DNA of 64,000 nucleotides from contig NC_089316.1 in NCBI RefSeq assembly GCF_036669915.1, forward strand, positions 14,769,605 through 14,833,604. The letters are read 5' to 3'. This DNA is from Pocillopora verrucosa (taxonomy: Eukaryota; Cnidaria; Anthozoa; Scleractinia; Pocilloporidae). The position numbers and the translations under genes are program-made. Positions 45,202 through 58,206 of the stretch are shown here, piece by piece; position 1 is the first letter of the stretch, and the number at the start of each line of letters is the position of its first letter. The notes below the pieces were generated by a model. That model ran no database searches. It was not told the origin of the DNA and was given only the letters and a program-made list of their open reading frames with translations.

Positions 45202-48200
45202 AGATTAAATTCAGCGAGGTAAAGCTGTGAATGAATGAATGAATGATAATGGAACATTCCTTCATAGGCAAGATAAAAAACTTTTTATCTTGAAGTCCTT
45301 TTGATTGAAACTTTGATGGACAGAGCTTATTTAACTTTATAGAGATTTCTTCGGACACCACACAAAGACGCATTTCGCTAATCCCAGCAGTTTCGTTCTT
45401 TAAGTTGTGGTGATTAACAACTATTTACCGAAGTGGAGGTGGCTAGAAGTGGATATCAGGATATAGTAGTGCGGTCAGATAATATGTCAAAAAAAGATGA
45501 TTCTAACTCAGTTATTTCTGCAACGATTACAATATTTTCGGATGCAAATTCCGCGCGAGTTGCTCAGAGGTGAAAAGGAAGGAAGAAAACCCCTTCTGGC
45601 GGCTGGTATGTTAGCTGATAATGTCCACAGCCGAGACATTGTTCGAAAAATGAATATTTGGTCGAGAAGCGATATTCGAGTTTGAGTAGCCAATCAGGGT
45701 GTACCTTCAATGTTATCCACTGTTTTAGTAAATCTTAACCACTTTTATCTCCTACCGCATTCCTTCTCGATGATTACTTCTTCTGCATTTTGAAGTTGTC
45801 CCTTATCAACAAATTTAAGGTAAATTTTTCATATGACGACTAGCGACTCAAACTCTCTCGCGATAAGTAAGACACAATGTTTTTCACCGGGTACTGTGCC
45901 CGAGGCTTTGCACTACTTTGGACATGTGTATTTTGCAGATTCGAATATGACAACCTTCTTGGCTTCTTCGTTTGGTGCCTTCTTGGAACACACACCCGTT
46001 CAAAGTTGAATGCTGTGATTGGTGATCACGTTCTTCGTCTGCAATTTGTGTCAATCTTGTCTATCCTCGTTTCTTGCTGGTAAATTCTTTTATATTTTGT
46101 TGTCATATGTTACCTGTTCATGGTTAAAATTTTTTCGCCACCAACAATTTCGGTAAATTGTGATGCTAAACTGAACACATTCTGTTAACAACATTACAAT
46201 TTCATGTCCGAAAGGTAATAATTTGGAAGGAATGTTACTGCATTATTTTCAGTCTGTTTCAAGAGAAAAATTCTTGATTTGGATCATAATTTGGACACAA
46301 GAATTTTCAAGGAAGTATCCCAACAGCAATGCATGCTGGCCTGATCAATAACAGGTAGCTTAGGTTCGCACAGCGAGCCTGTGTAAAAAATGAAGAAAAA
46401 TGGTATTTCTGACGATTGAGTCTGTGAATAAGGCAGAAATAAATATTTTGTCGACACGAGATACGACAAGGCCTAGGCCTTAGGCCCGAGCATCATGGGT
46501 AATGATGCAGTGGTATACAAGGGGAGAGTATAGCACGTGACGTCCATCTAGCCTTGAGAACCAACCTTGCACCTTTGGCTGATGCCAAATTTATTTTAGT
46601 TGAAAAACTTATTTTGTTTAACTCTGAAGCCTCGTAGGATTGCCTGCTACCTGCTCTAAGTTTGACCATGGTTCCTACTCAGATTTCTAGTTATGTGTTT
46701 TCCCCAAATGGATTTTGTCTGGAAGGTTTTTCCTGACCTCTGAATAACCGTAGTAGTGCCCTTGTAATCGGTTGCCCATCTCTGTTAATCCCGACTTGGT
46801 GAAGTTAACACACTAGTGATGTATACCTATTTTTGAATGTGTAAGGAATTGATTGTATATCAGGATTGTACATGGTATATCAATTGCGAATGTGTGCATG
46901 TATGTATGCCTCGGGTTGGTTCTCGGCAGGCTTCCCTAAACTTATTTGATTTACACTACTGTTACTTTTTGTGTAGTGGAGATAAAATTATGCCAGTATG
47001 TCTATAATGCTCAACAGGCGAAAGTTTAGGACCTGAATGGAAATGAACGGTTGCAAAGTAAACGATTTAAAAACAAGCTAGACGGCCGGAAATCATTCTA
47101 GAAAACTCGCAAGATGCGAGGGAATAAACGCCAAGGCGAGGTAACTTGGTTTTCATTCGAATTTCAATTAGATTGCGAACATTCAGTCTTAAAAAAATCC
47201 TTTCCTTTCGCCTGTGGTGCGACATACACAAATTTATAAATTGTGCAAGCTTGGGCTACCTGTAGATATCTCTCACTACCCGAGTTCGAGGCGCGTACTG
47301 TAGGTTACCGATTAAGTTATTTCTGCTCGGATTTGTGGCTCAAGAGCGAAGCGAGAAAAACAAGTTTAGTAAGTTATGTATCATATGTTTGCGTTCAAAT
47401 AGAGTGGGAGGATTTCAATTCAAACAAACTTTTGAATTCAGCGGGGCGTACGATGGAATTCGGCCTGCAAAATTGACTAATCATGGCGCATGTACTGGCC
47501 TTGAGATATATCCTTAAAAGATGACATCACAACAATAATTGGAATCGCAATTTCAAATTCTTCAAACATTTTACCACAAATTAAAAGGAATAAAAGTAAC
47601 TCTGAAGTAAGCCCAAGGTGCAAAACATACCAACGTGGACCAATCTACGCAGACACTCGAATTTTTTTCCGATGAGTTCAGTTAATCGAGGAGTTCTTAG
47701 AAAGCTTTTCGAATAAGTTCAAAGTAACATGGAGCAAACAATGGGAAAGAAGTGACGTAAAATGTCAGCGACTAAGTTGCGATTGTTTTTGATATGGCGC
47801 GATATTTCTTAACCGAACACAGAGCCAGGTGAGTGAAAACAATCCCGGATTGCATCCGACATGCAATTAAAACTGGTTCTAAAGGACTGAGTCATCATTA
47901 TCATTATATATATATAAATATATAAAGTAAGGCACAAATGCTAAAATGAACTTCTACATCAAATGCCTGATAAGTCAGTTTATATAGAATCTTTTAAACA
48001 CAGTGATAGGAGAAGAACCACTCTCACAGTAAAAAATCTGACATTTCTTGCTATCATTGCTGCGACGCACAAATCATAACTTTCCGTGAACCTCATCTTT
48101 CAACAAATTTACATCAATAATCCTTGTTACCTGGTTATCCTATGAGTAATTCATTGAATTTTTTACATCACTGAAAGGAACCTTTTATAAAACACGAACA

Positions 48201-48311
48201 CATCACAACTACTTTTTCTTCCCGTTGTTTACAACTAATTCACGTGATCTTGGCCTGATACATATATCTCCCAATTTGTTTTTGATTGGGTTCCCGGTCA
48301 TTTCTCTGGAT
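45202..48311. other. IPMK-CCDC6 convergent intergenic region
   Basis: The two genes end toward each other. An ATTAAA at 45204-45209 is a weak poly(A) candidate for IPMK. A half foldback element lies at 45419-45456 and an AT microsatellite at about 47905-47930. Several 60-75 codon frames exist on both strands, but none has protein-like texture or splice partners. The right part (about 47950-48311) is probably CCDC6 3' UTR. Confidence 0.5.
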
Positions 48312-51300
48312 TCATGATCCTGATGAGGGCCTGGGTCCATGCACCGTCGTGCCAGGGGAAGACTGAGTCCGGTGCGCTCTCTGAAAACGGAAAAAATATG
48401 GATTGAGGAAGTTGCCTTTAGCACACGTTCAATGCTTTATAATCGTTTACAACGCCTAGTGTACAAAACAAGTGTTGTGGTGACTTGATATGTAATTTTT
48501 CGCGCCACGGTGTACACAGTGACGGCAAGAATAAAGTTTGCAAAGGTGCATATCTGGTTTGATGGCTGAGAGTCGCCTGTTCGATACGTGAGAGGGAGGT
48601 ACTTCATTTGTTTTCAAACTCGAGAATGTGTTTTTCTTTTCTTACAAAATGTTATAGAATACAAGGTTCCTCGTATTACACGATGGTAAATTTCGCCCAT
48701 CTAAATACATATCAAGTAAAATTACTCTGAACATTTCATCCGTATATCCTATGAATTTGACCCTTCAGAAGGTGAGAAACATATCCTTTTTAAAAATTTC
48801 AATCTATCAATCTATACCTGCACTGTGTGAGTAGGCGGTGAAGAATTCGCGGAAGAATGGGACCCACTCAGCCTCTCATTAGAAGGATATCTGGGCATGC
48901 GCGGTGAAGGTGGAGTGAAGCCGTAACCTGAAAGATATAAGGATCACTTCACAGGAAATGCGCACAATGTAAAATTATTAACGTGTTGAGAAACACGAGA
49001 AAACGACGATTGAATCAATTTATTTCATCGAGGTACAAGGATTTAACGTGTAAAGAAAACATCGCCAGGCGACATATTATCTATAAATAACAGAAAATCT
49101 TCGACTCTTTTAAAAGAGTAATAAATACGTAACTTTTCTGGGCAATGTCAATAAAGTATCAGTCTCAAAAACAAAATTGTTTGCTAATCGTCTCCTTATT
49201 TTGACATACAACTGTGATTCCCTTGTCTATACATCAAAGCGTATCACAATCTCAAAAACTAAATGGGTGGTCTCTGAGATTCCATTCAAAAGGGTATCTG
49301 CATTACAGCCTGCCTGCGCAGCAAATCATCCCGACAAAATGTTTTCCAATGGTCAACTATCTGCTAGAAAATTGAACAGCTGGTTGGCAGGGAGTATAAA
49401 AGTCGGTAGTTGTGTTCTTGCAGTTCTAGCTGCACCAACTCTCGAATTCGTTGAAAAAAGAAATAAGTTGCTCACCTAAGCAATCGCTTTCATATGCAAA
49501 GGGCTGTTCGGAAAAAATCTATTATGCATGTAAAATGAATTCCGAGGGTGATGAAGAAATTTACGCAGGAGTATATTAACCACACAAGTGGAAGCAGCCA
49601 GTACCTGGAGATATGGGTCTGTTGGTAGTTAAGGGAAGAGGACTGGATGACGTCCGGTCTCTCATCGACTGAGTCCCATGCGAAGTCATCTCATTGAAGT
49701 GTCTGAGCATTAAAACGTTGTCAAATAAGGGAATTAAAAAAACAAAATTAGAAGACTTTCAGCTGATTATTTATTTCTCTTTGACTCAGGGTTACGTCAC
49801 TAGGGAAAAATCTCGAAGTGAGACTCTTTTTGGACATTAGCTAAGAGGGAATGTACCCAGACCCCCGAGCCATCGGGATACTAACCTTTCATCATCCATC
49901 TCCAAACTTGACTCACTCTCTGACAGCTGTCTACTCAGAGCTTCTCGTCTTTCCATCTCTCGCAACAGTTTTCTCTGTAATCTGATATTTTCTTCTTTAA
50001 TGTGGCGTTCTTCCTTTGCATAGGCTGCCATCTTCTCACAATCTGAGGAACAGAGAAGGAGAAATGCTACCACTGTATTATGCTGAGTCAACACAACTCA
50101 GCATGGTAGGGGAGGGCAGTGGATAGAAGCTAACGCTTGGCCACTAACTGAGATTGCGGATACTTTTAATAAATTCCATCTCTACAACATTTTTCAACAG
50201 ATCACATACCAATCTGTTTTGAAAAACAGTTTCAACATGGTGGTCAGGGTTGCACTGGAACCAAGGTCCTCTTTCTCATTTTCATTACTCTCTGAGACGA
50301 TTCCACAAACTGCGTCTCTTTTGCCGATTTTTTATTTATGGCATTGATCCATTTGAAGCTTCAACATCCTGCCTCCCTCCTCTACTGGGCAACCCCCCCG
50401 GGGCATTTGAACTAATGAAGATTGTTTCGTTCAGAAGCCCCACCCAAGAACCAGATTTGACGTTTAAATTTTTTTTTGGAAAAGGAAAAAAAAAGACCTT
50501 GACTCTAACATTGACCAAGCTTTAAAACCTAGACCTTGTAAACCTTTTTCATCTGAGCCATTCACTGGCAGCAGTGAACTCTTTATCTTAAAACACTTCC
50601 ATATTAAAAGATATAGCATTTGTATTCCGCTGAGCGAGCTGGACACCTCCGGTTCAAATGCCCCACCCCCTGGCACGGACAACGGTCAAATGCCCATGGG
50701 TTGCACGGGGAGGGGGGCGTGGAAGCTTCGACTTCATCGGCGCATTATTCCCGTTGATGTTCAAAAGCCTTATTGACATAAAGCATTCATTTCCGACATA
50801 CTGGATTTACAATATAGACCATAAAAATGCCGTTTAAAAAAGGACAAACAATTAAAAAACATGAAAACGACTATCCGTCTTGTGTATCTGTTAAATTTTC
50901 TGACGAAATCTTGTTCCGATGTTTAACGGAAAATTCACGATCAGTCCCAAAAATGATAAATCTATTAGGAAGGTACTTACAATCAGCTTCAGACTTAGCT
51001 AGCTGTTGTTTTAATCTCCTTATTTCCTCCCTCAGTGACGTTATGTGAGAAGCTAAGTCCTCCACAGCGTCCTCTCCATCTGCAAACTGTCGGGGGGAGG
51101 GTGGCTCAGAAATGGGTTCTTCTAGCTTCTCTTGAAGCATCCTAAACACAGAAAAAGACAGTGTTTACGGAGATCTCAGATTTAATACAAACGGATAACC
51201 TATCACAGTTGGGCAAGGGAGGGGGGATAAGTACATGCATAAACCACAGGACCGTTATTCATAATTTTAGATAAAAGTGTGGGCGCACCATCAAACATAT

Positions 51301-54300
51301 ATAGGATAAAAATAAATGTATTCTGGTGCAACATTTTGCTTTTGTAATGAATGAGCCAAGGGCATTTCGCTTTTCTATGAGCATATAAGAGAGAGTCATA
51401 ATTCCTTCTTGATTTGACTCGCAGGTTCTGTCCAGTCTTCATGAAAACCACCAACCTTCCAATATCTAAAAAAATAATCCGTTCCTAAGTTTGATTCCAA
51501 AATGCTCGTCAAAACTTTAAAAAAATTTTCATTCTGGATTAGCCATTTCTTGCTATTCACTAGACAGTAGGTTTTTTCTTTACTTACCTCCAAATAACTA
51601 GTTTAGGATCTTCAGGCAGAAAGAAGAAAAGTAAGGCTAACAGCATACAACCTTGTAACAGTCAAAATACCACTTACAGGTGGTTGTCTCAAAACTATCA
51701 ACTAAACCATCCCTTAACGTCGCAATATTTGTAAGGGTATGAATTCCAATACATTCATATTCTAATACACATTTGTTGGTAATTCTTGTCACTGGCTTGT
51801 AGTAGTGACCTCTAGATTTCCATTTCCAGTTACCTGACTGTATTTCATGTCACAAACACAGTTTCAAAATAAAAAAGAGAATGGTATAATTTCAGAGTCC
51901 TATATTTACCTTTTTTCTGCCTCCAATCTGTCCATCCTTTTCCAGAGTCTATTAACTAGTAATTCTTGTTCTTGTTCCAATGTGTTCTCAAGATCAACCT
52001 TTTCTTTTCTCAACTAAGGAGATGTACAAAATTAAAATTTTCTAGGTTGTCAATGGTTTGTCAATGGTTATCTACATTATTCCAAACCATAACAGGTTCA
52101 GAGCCATTTTAGCATATCAAAAAAATCAGGCTGCTCTGAATTGTATGTAAAGAATCATGAAAAAAACTTTGCAAAAAGCTTAGTCTTGATATGTTAATTG
52201 CAAATTGATACTGAAAAATTAAGCCACCCAACTTATTTTAAGATGCAGTCACATAGAGCCAAAATTAAAGGTGTTTCAACAAGCCTGTAACGTTTTAATT
52301 TCATTTTTGTAACAAAAACGATCAAAACATTCTGACAATGACTGGACATACTTTTGCCACCATTTTTGAGGGACCACTAAAGAAAGCCAGGTAACATTGA
52401 TTCATGAGACAACTGTTGTTTAAAATCAGCAACACAATTTTGAGTCCCTTTGATTTAACAAATTAATTACCTGTTCCAAAGTGGTCTGTTTTGAAGTAAC
52501 ATCTGACTCAAGCTTGTCAATCTTCCTCATCAACTTGTTGACTTGATACTCTTGTTCTTGTTCTAATGTTTGTTCCAACTGAATCTTTTCTTGGCGCAAC
52601 TTAATTTCAAAGAATGCACATCAGCTACATTCTAAATGGCATACTGATCTTACATCCTTTTTCCAACACAAAAAAGCTCATAGCCCTTAGTTACCACACA
52701 TTTGCTACCCATTATTAAATTTATAAAGTATCCATGTAATTTTGCCTCTAAAAGTTCTAGTTTTCTTTCCAAGCTATACTTGTAATACTAACTAAAAGGA
52801 GTTAGATACCCCACAGCAAAAATACATGATACAAAATTATTACTCCTTGTGAAATTTTGGAGTCTCACAGGCTTCCTTGGGTTCAATGATGCTCTATTTT
52901 CTTGACACACAAGTGTCCTTTATAGGCAACAAGCACAGACCTATGCAAAGCAATGCTAAAAATGATACACCTCTGTTGACTTAACAGTAATTTCATGATA
53001 CATTTATTGCAACACACAGAGACAAAATTTACACATTCTTCTACCACCTTAGAAAGCAGAACATTGAAATGCAGTTCCCATAGAATTCGAGTAAGATGAA
53101 AGAATCAATGCTTCTTTAACAAACAAAACAAACACCACAAACAGTGAAGTATAGAGGACACATACACATCAATTAATCCTTTAACCAGACATCAAATAGA
53201 TCAAAGAATGTTTACACGCTAAAAAAAAAGAGTGCTTCCTACCTGCATAAGTTTTCTTGACAAATCATTTGTGAGAAATTCCTCCTCTTGCTCGTAATTC
53301 ATTGCCAAGGTTTCCTTCTCCTTCTTTAGTGACTGAATCTTTTTTAGTAGAGTGTTTGAGATAAATTCTTCCTCTTGTTCTGCTTTTGCTTGCTGTATAA
53401 TGCATACAGAACCAATCTTAATATAATAAGCTTAATACCAGTAAGCAAACCCAATATACAATAAACCATGCAAAACGGACAAATGAAAAGTGCAACTATT
53501 TTGGGCTAATGAACAAAAAAAAATATGTCATTATTGCACATATGCAACTTATATCAACATTCCTATCCTTGCAGTATGCTAGGAGTTTGTCACTATGGAC
53601 CTAGTTAAATGGCCTAACTTGCCATGACTTTCCTATAGCTCAGTGGTAGAGCATCCAAAATACTCATTGGAAGGTCATAGGTTTGACTCCCATTGCAAGC
53701 ACAGGGGTGCTTTTTCTCTATGTATGCCTATGCCATTCATTGAATGAAAATCTCCTTTCAAAACAAATATAGTTTACAGTAAAGAATTTGTTTTAACAAG
53801 TCTTATCTCAGAGAAATGAAAATCTTAATAGCGTAAATAATCATAAATAGAAGCTGAAAACATTCCCTTTAGTGATTCAAATGTTCCTTTGGAGTATTTT
53901 TTGGAACCAGAGGTAAAGTTGATGTTCTGGTAGTTTATCAAACTTTCTGTTACCAAAAAGACTACCTACAATTCCACTGGTAAAAATAATCATGTAAAAC
54001 ATGACCGCAGGATCAGCATGAGTAGGATCACTTAAATGTGAATGGTCAACCCTGGCTCTTTGAAAATTGTGTGGATTTTCATACTAAACAGTCTTTGAAT
54101 GTATGCAATTGCTTACTATAAACAACAGACTACAGAAGTATAGCCGGGCTTAAGCCATTGAGATGACCAATTTCATTGTTCATCATCATGGTAATGAGAA
54201 TTTTTAGCTCTCTTTATGACAGTAAAGCAGCTGATTCAGTTAATCTCATGAGGTTTCTGTTTATTTTTAGTAAAACCTCTTTCCAATTTAATATACTGTT

Positions 54301-56907
54301 ACATTACTTTACTTGAAATTGACCAGGATATCCTGGTATATCCATGACTTGATATTGTAGGAAATCAGTGCTTCTAATAGGCTAAATTTTGAAGCAGTAA
54401 TTCACAAATTCAGGTGTCAGTGGAGAGAAAGTAAGGTAATACTTCTAAACTACTCCAGGTATTAATGTCACATAATAAATGAACATGTAAAGGTAATGGA
54501 TTGTATGGCTAGGGTAAATCTAACTCCCATTAATTTTCAAGGGCTTTGATTATAACATGTAGCTTAGATTCCCTTATATTTGTCTCCAGCATACAGTATA
54601 TGCGTCAATCAATTTGAAGCTTAAACCCCTCCCTCCACCCAGGTGGGGGGATGTCAGGCATTTGATTGTCATCTGTGCCCTGGGGGAAGAGAATTTGAAC
54701 CAGAAGTGTCAAGTCTTTCCAGCAGAATGCATGTGTTTTATCTTTTGATATAAAGGTGATTTAAGGTAAATAGTTCACTCTACAGAGTGACTCAGAAGAA
54801 AAGGTCTGGTTTTAAGCTTGGTCAATGAGAAGAAACTCACAATTGCTGATTTTGTCTTATCAAAAAAAATTTGAACATCAAATCAGGCACTTGGGTAGGG
54901 CATTTGAAGATAATTTTGGCCCCAGGGAGGATGAGAATTTGAATGAACCAAATTCAAATGTACAGGGAGTTGAAGAAGGGGGGAGGGGGTGGTGGTTGTG
55001 GCTATACATTCCACATTCCTTTGTTGATTTTTAGATCAAGAAATTGTGAGTGCAAATTCAATTAAATATATCTGCAAGTCAGAGAGTAACTTAACCACTA
55101 ATTTTAAAATAACGGAGTACAGGAGGTCTCATTAAGATAAAGTATTAAAAAAGTCAACATTAGGTGTAAGACATGTACTTCGCTTTTTCCACAATAAATT
55201 TACTTTGCTTAAGCAGTACACTCAAAACATTTAAAATTTTGAAAGCTATCTTAATTGAATGGTAAAAAAATGTTATAGTCATACCATACAAGATATGTCA
55301 CCACTTTGAATTATTAGTTTCCAGGCCATGGCATTCTCTAAAATTAAGTCACGCAGGATTTCCCCAATATGTCAGGTCTGTTTCCAAACCTTGCCTCTTA
55401 TGCAATGTAAGTCTTGTTTTAAAAGTTAATTCAGTTGTGGCAGAAGATAAAATGAACTTGTTTGCTCATTAAGTCCCTCTGAAAAGTCTGTGTAAGTATT
55501 CAAAGGTGAGTTGTCAATAAGCATTTTGTGGTGCATTTTGCAAAAATACATTTGATGGATAATAAACACACTGGCCTCCATTTGGCTTGAAAATTTACTT
55601 GTACCCAGGTCATTGGACATTTTCTGTTCATTAAAGATCAGATTTTTTTTAAGCTTAACTCTCACAAATGGACAACTTTAAGGTCTCTTTCTGAGCCAGA
55701 TTAAGACTATAACAGAATTCTTGAACACGACTGGTTTTCACCAGTTTGATTTGAGCACCAATAAACACAGTATACGCATCATACTTGTGACTGACAGTGT
55801 AATCAAAAAGGATACTTGTCAAGCCAATGTAATTGGACACATCATGTGTGCACGTTGTTGTTGTGCCTTTAACTAGAGCAGGTGTCTTATTATTATAAAC
55901 AAAAAGACTTGAAAACTTGTTTGTTTCTAAAATTTTGTCATAGATTTGATCAGTTGGTAACAGGACCTTGTGTTGTACAATTCTGTCTGGATTTCATATC
56001 CCTGAGTAACAAATCAGACTTCACTTTGCCATCATACAATTTTGTGCAAATCAGAAAGTATAACTACTGACCATTTTGGATTCCACTCATTTCTACTACA
56101 GTTACTTAGGAAGATCTTTATATATACCAAGATAGCCGAAAACATAAAATAAAATAAAAAAAAACCGTAACTAAAACTCAGTATTTAAAACTTTGAACGG
56201 AATTGTGTTGTACCGTTGTGTACTGAGTTGTATTGAAAGGTGATGCATTTTACTGTTGACAAACTCAAGGACAAAAAAATTAGGTCCCAGGAACGTCTGC
56301 TTTAGATTGCAAGAAATTAAATCTACCGTCAATATACTAGATTATGAAACCTTCGGGTTATTGTACATATTATTTATGGAACTATTCCAGGTTTGGTATT
56401 TCAATTCGTTGCACTTCTCATTAATATCAGAATTTTTGTAGCTGCTCCCAAAATAGGTTATTTCACGGTCTATTTTCGTCACCACCAATAGCCTTAAGAA
56501 AAGCTTAATTCTATTAATAATAACATTATAGTGACCTCACCCGTGTCTGTTGTGTGCATAAAAAACGACCTATTCATTTGAAAAATAAACACCGCAGCGT
56601 GTTCAATGCAAACATGGCAAATACAAAGTATTTCGCGACCTCACAATATGGAAGTGTGGGGTGAATGGCAAACAGATGAACTTACAATTGAGACGCTCGC
56701 CTGGCGAAGAGCCCTGTTTTCCTCCTGAAGTTGTTTACAGCGCAATTTACATGTTTCCAGTTCCATTTTCAATACTCTGTTCTCCTGCTTCAAAAGGGAC
56801 ATGAGATTTTTTTCTCTATGAGCAACAGACGAAGTGCTTTCGTCTGCGCTCATGTCACTGTCACTAAACCCAGTGACTTCCATAGAGGAGCTCAACGAGC
56901 TCGCCAT
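48312..56907 (-). CDS. CCDC6: Coiled-coil domain-containing protein 6
   Basis: Nine minus-strand exons, 56686-56907, 53243-53392, 52471-52599, 51910-52013, 50981-51141, 49886-50042, 49605-49702, 48818-48927 and 48312-48380, join in phase to 399 residues. In vertebrates CCDC6 is a nuclear/cytoplasmic coiled-coil protein linked to the DNA-damage response and CREB repression. Marks: [20 protein letters not shown] (exon 1), [20 protein letters not shown] (exon 2), [20 protein letters not shown] (exon 3), [20 protein letters not shown] (exon 4), [12 protein letters not shown] (exon 5), [20 protein letters not shown] then LEMDDER (exon 6). The Ser/Pro-rich C-tail (exons 7-9) stops at TGA 48312-48314, shorter than the proline-rich vertebrate tail. 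The start ATG sits in CCAATATGGCGAG, a YY1-like context. Intron 1 (3.3 kb) holds a MITE and a tRNA-like repeat. Confidence 0.95.
50343..50746. mobile_element. GAAGCTT-type MITE, copy 3 (CCDC6 intron 5)
   Basis: Left end CATTGATCCATTTGAAGCTT, right end GTGGAAGCTTCGACTTCATC, with GACCAAGCTTTAAAACCTAG and a G-rich right part. The best-preserved member, with both ends present, about 404 bp, intronic and non-coding. Confidence 0.7.
53626..53705 (+). repeat. tRNA-like sequence (SINE head or tRNA pseudogene) in CCDC6 intron 1
   Basis: TAGCTCAGTGGTAGAGCA (from 53636) is a good RNA polymerase III A box with D-arm. GGTTTGACTCC (53680-53690) is a near B box. CCAA and TTGG between them could close an anticodon-like arm. 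Acceptor-stem halves do not pair and there is no canonical anticodon loop, so it is not a working tRNA. Confidence 0.55.
54600..54990. mobile_element. GAAGCTT-type MITE, copy 4 (CCDC6 intron 1)
   Basis: Begins GCGTCAATCAATTTGAAGCT, contains TTCCAGCAGAATGCATGTGT and TTTTAAGCTTGGTCAATGAG, and ends in a G-rich stretch after GGGAGTTGAAGAAGG. Partner of the copies at 5809, 42048 and 50343. Confidence 0.6.
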
Positions 56908-58206
56908 ATTGGAAACACTCGATTACCACAATGCATTGCGGGTACTCTCAGATTTTTTAAAAATTATTTTTTTATTTTATTTTAAAAACCTTAGTCATCG
57001 GTGTCATGTGAGTAGTGCGCCCTACTCTGAACGGTCACCCAGAGCTAACCTGCAGAACAGACGTATTTGTTCTTTTTCATGAACTTTAACGTAATGCAAC
57101 CAAAACGTGATAAAACGTGATCTTACTGTTACCATTCAAAAACCATACAAACGAAAACGCTAAGGGATACGCTGGTGTAATCTGACACCACAGTTCTTTA
57201 AACTTATTGAGTCAAAAGTGATTAGTTATCATGCTAAAAGTTTGGTCTGTATAGACTTTCGACGCTTTTGAAAATGCTTTAACGTTGCAAACTTCGGGTC
57301 TTCATTTCCACGACGTTTAGTTCCCTTCAAAAAGATGTTTTTGAGAAATCACGATGAAAATGCGTGGGGCATTTTTTCATTGAATTTAGGGACAGCAAAT
57401 CTAAGTATACAATAACGTGTACTGTTCTTCTACTTAAGAACGTAACACACGGCTACACATGCGGTTTTTCGTCTTTCTATTCAATCATGACATGAGAGAA
57501 TCCACTTCTAAACATAACCACACAGTTTCAGTTATCTATCAACAGTAACTTCAAGGTTGCGCTCCTCGGGAGTTACTTGAAGTGTTTGGGAACTACTATA
57601 ATTAGGGAGGTTCTTATTAAGTTTTTTGAAATTGTTTATGCTTGTTAGTTTATTTTGAAATCTTATACGCGTCTTGTGAGCCTAGTTTTGTTATGTGCTG
57701 CAGGACCCGGCTCACTCTTATTTTTACCACTTGAGTGATGTGTCCTTGACCGTTGTGATAGGAATTAATTCTCGTGCGATAATCGTCATCGCTAGTCATA
57801 TTTGGGTTTTTTCTTGAACTTGCTTAGAATCCTCAAAGGGAGGTTTTGTTTAGGTTTTGGTTCTCGAAGATTAGTTGTTGTCAAGTACTTTGTTGTTCAT
57901 TCGAATGTCCTGTAACATTGTTTTGGTTAGCATTCTAAAATTATGTTTACTCTCCCAAGGTAAGTTGTCCTGTAAGCCCAAACATGCCTATCGATAGAGC
58001 ATTTTAGAACGTATACTAAGAGCTGAAATAATAGAAGTGAGACAGTGTCTCAGAGAGTGAAATAAAGTTCCTGAACAGACGTCTCCTGATGCCTCCCGTT
58101 TACACGTCCGGTGTTCAAGTTAGTCTACGCCTACTGTCCAACACTTGCACGGCAGAGTAGTGCTGAGGTGAAATTATTAGCATTGTATTCCCATCCAATA
58201 ATTGTC
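56908..58206. other. CCDC6 upstream region, no gene seen
   Basis: Between CCDC6 and the next minus-strand gene. The first 60 bp upstream of the CCDC6 ATG contain GCAATGCATTGTGGTAATCG, typical of a TATA-less housekeeping promoter. The rest has no supported feature apart from the likely 3' UTR of the 332-residue gene nearest 58206. Confidence 0.45.

Noticed and set aside
45877..46083. 68-codon ORF between IPMK and CCDC6
   Set aside because: Cys/Phe-rich translation with no start-context support or neighbouring exons.
48209..48311. Extension of the last CCDC6 exon to the ORF end at 48209
   Set aside because: That frame is shifted from the spliced one. In phase with exon 8 the protein stops at TGA 48312-48314.
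53626..53705. Functional tRNA gene
   Set aside because: A and B boxes are present, but the acceptor stem does not pair and the anticodon loop is irregular.
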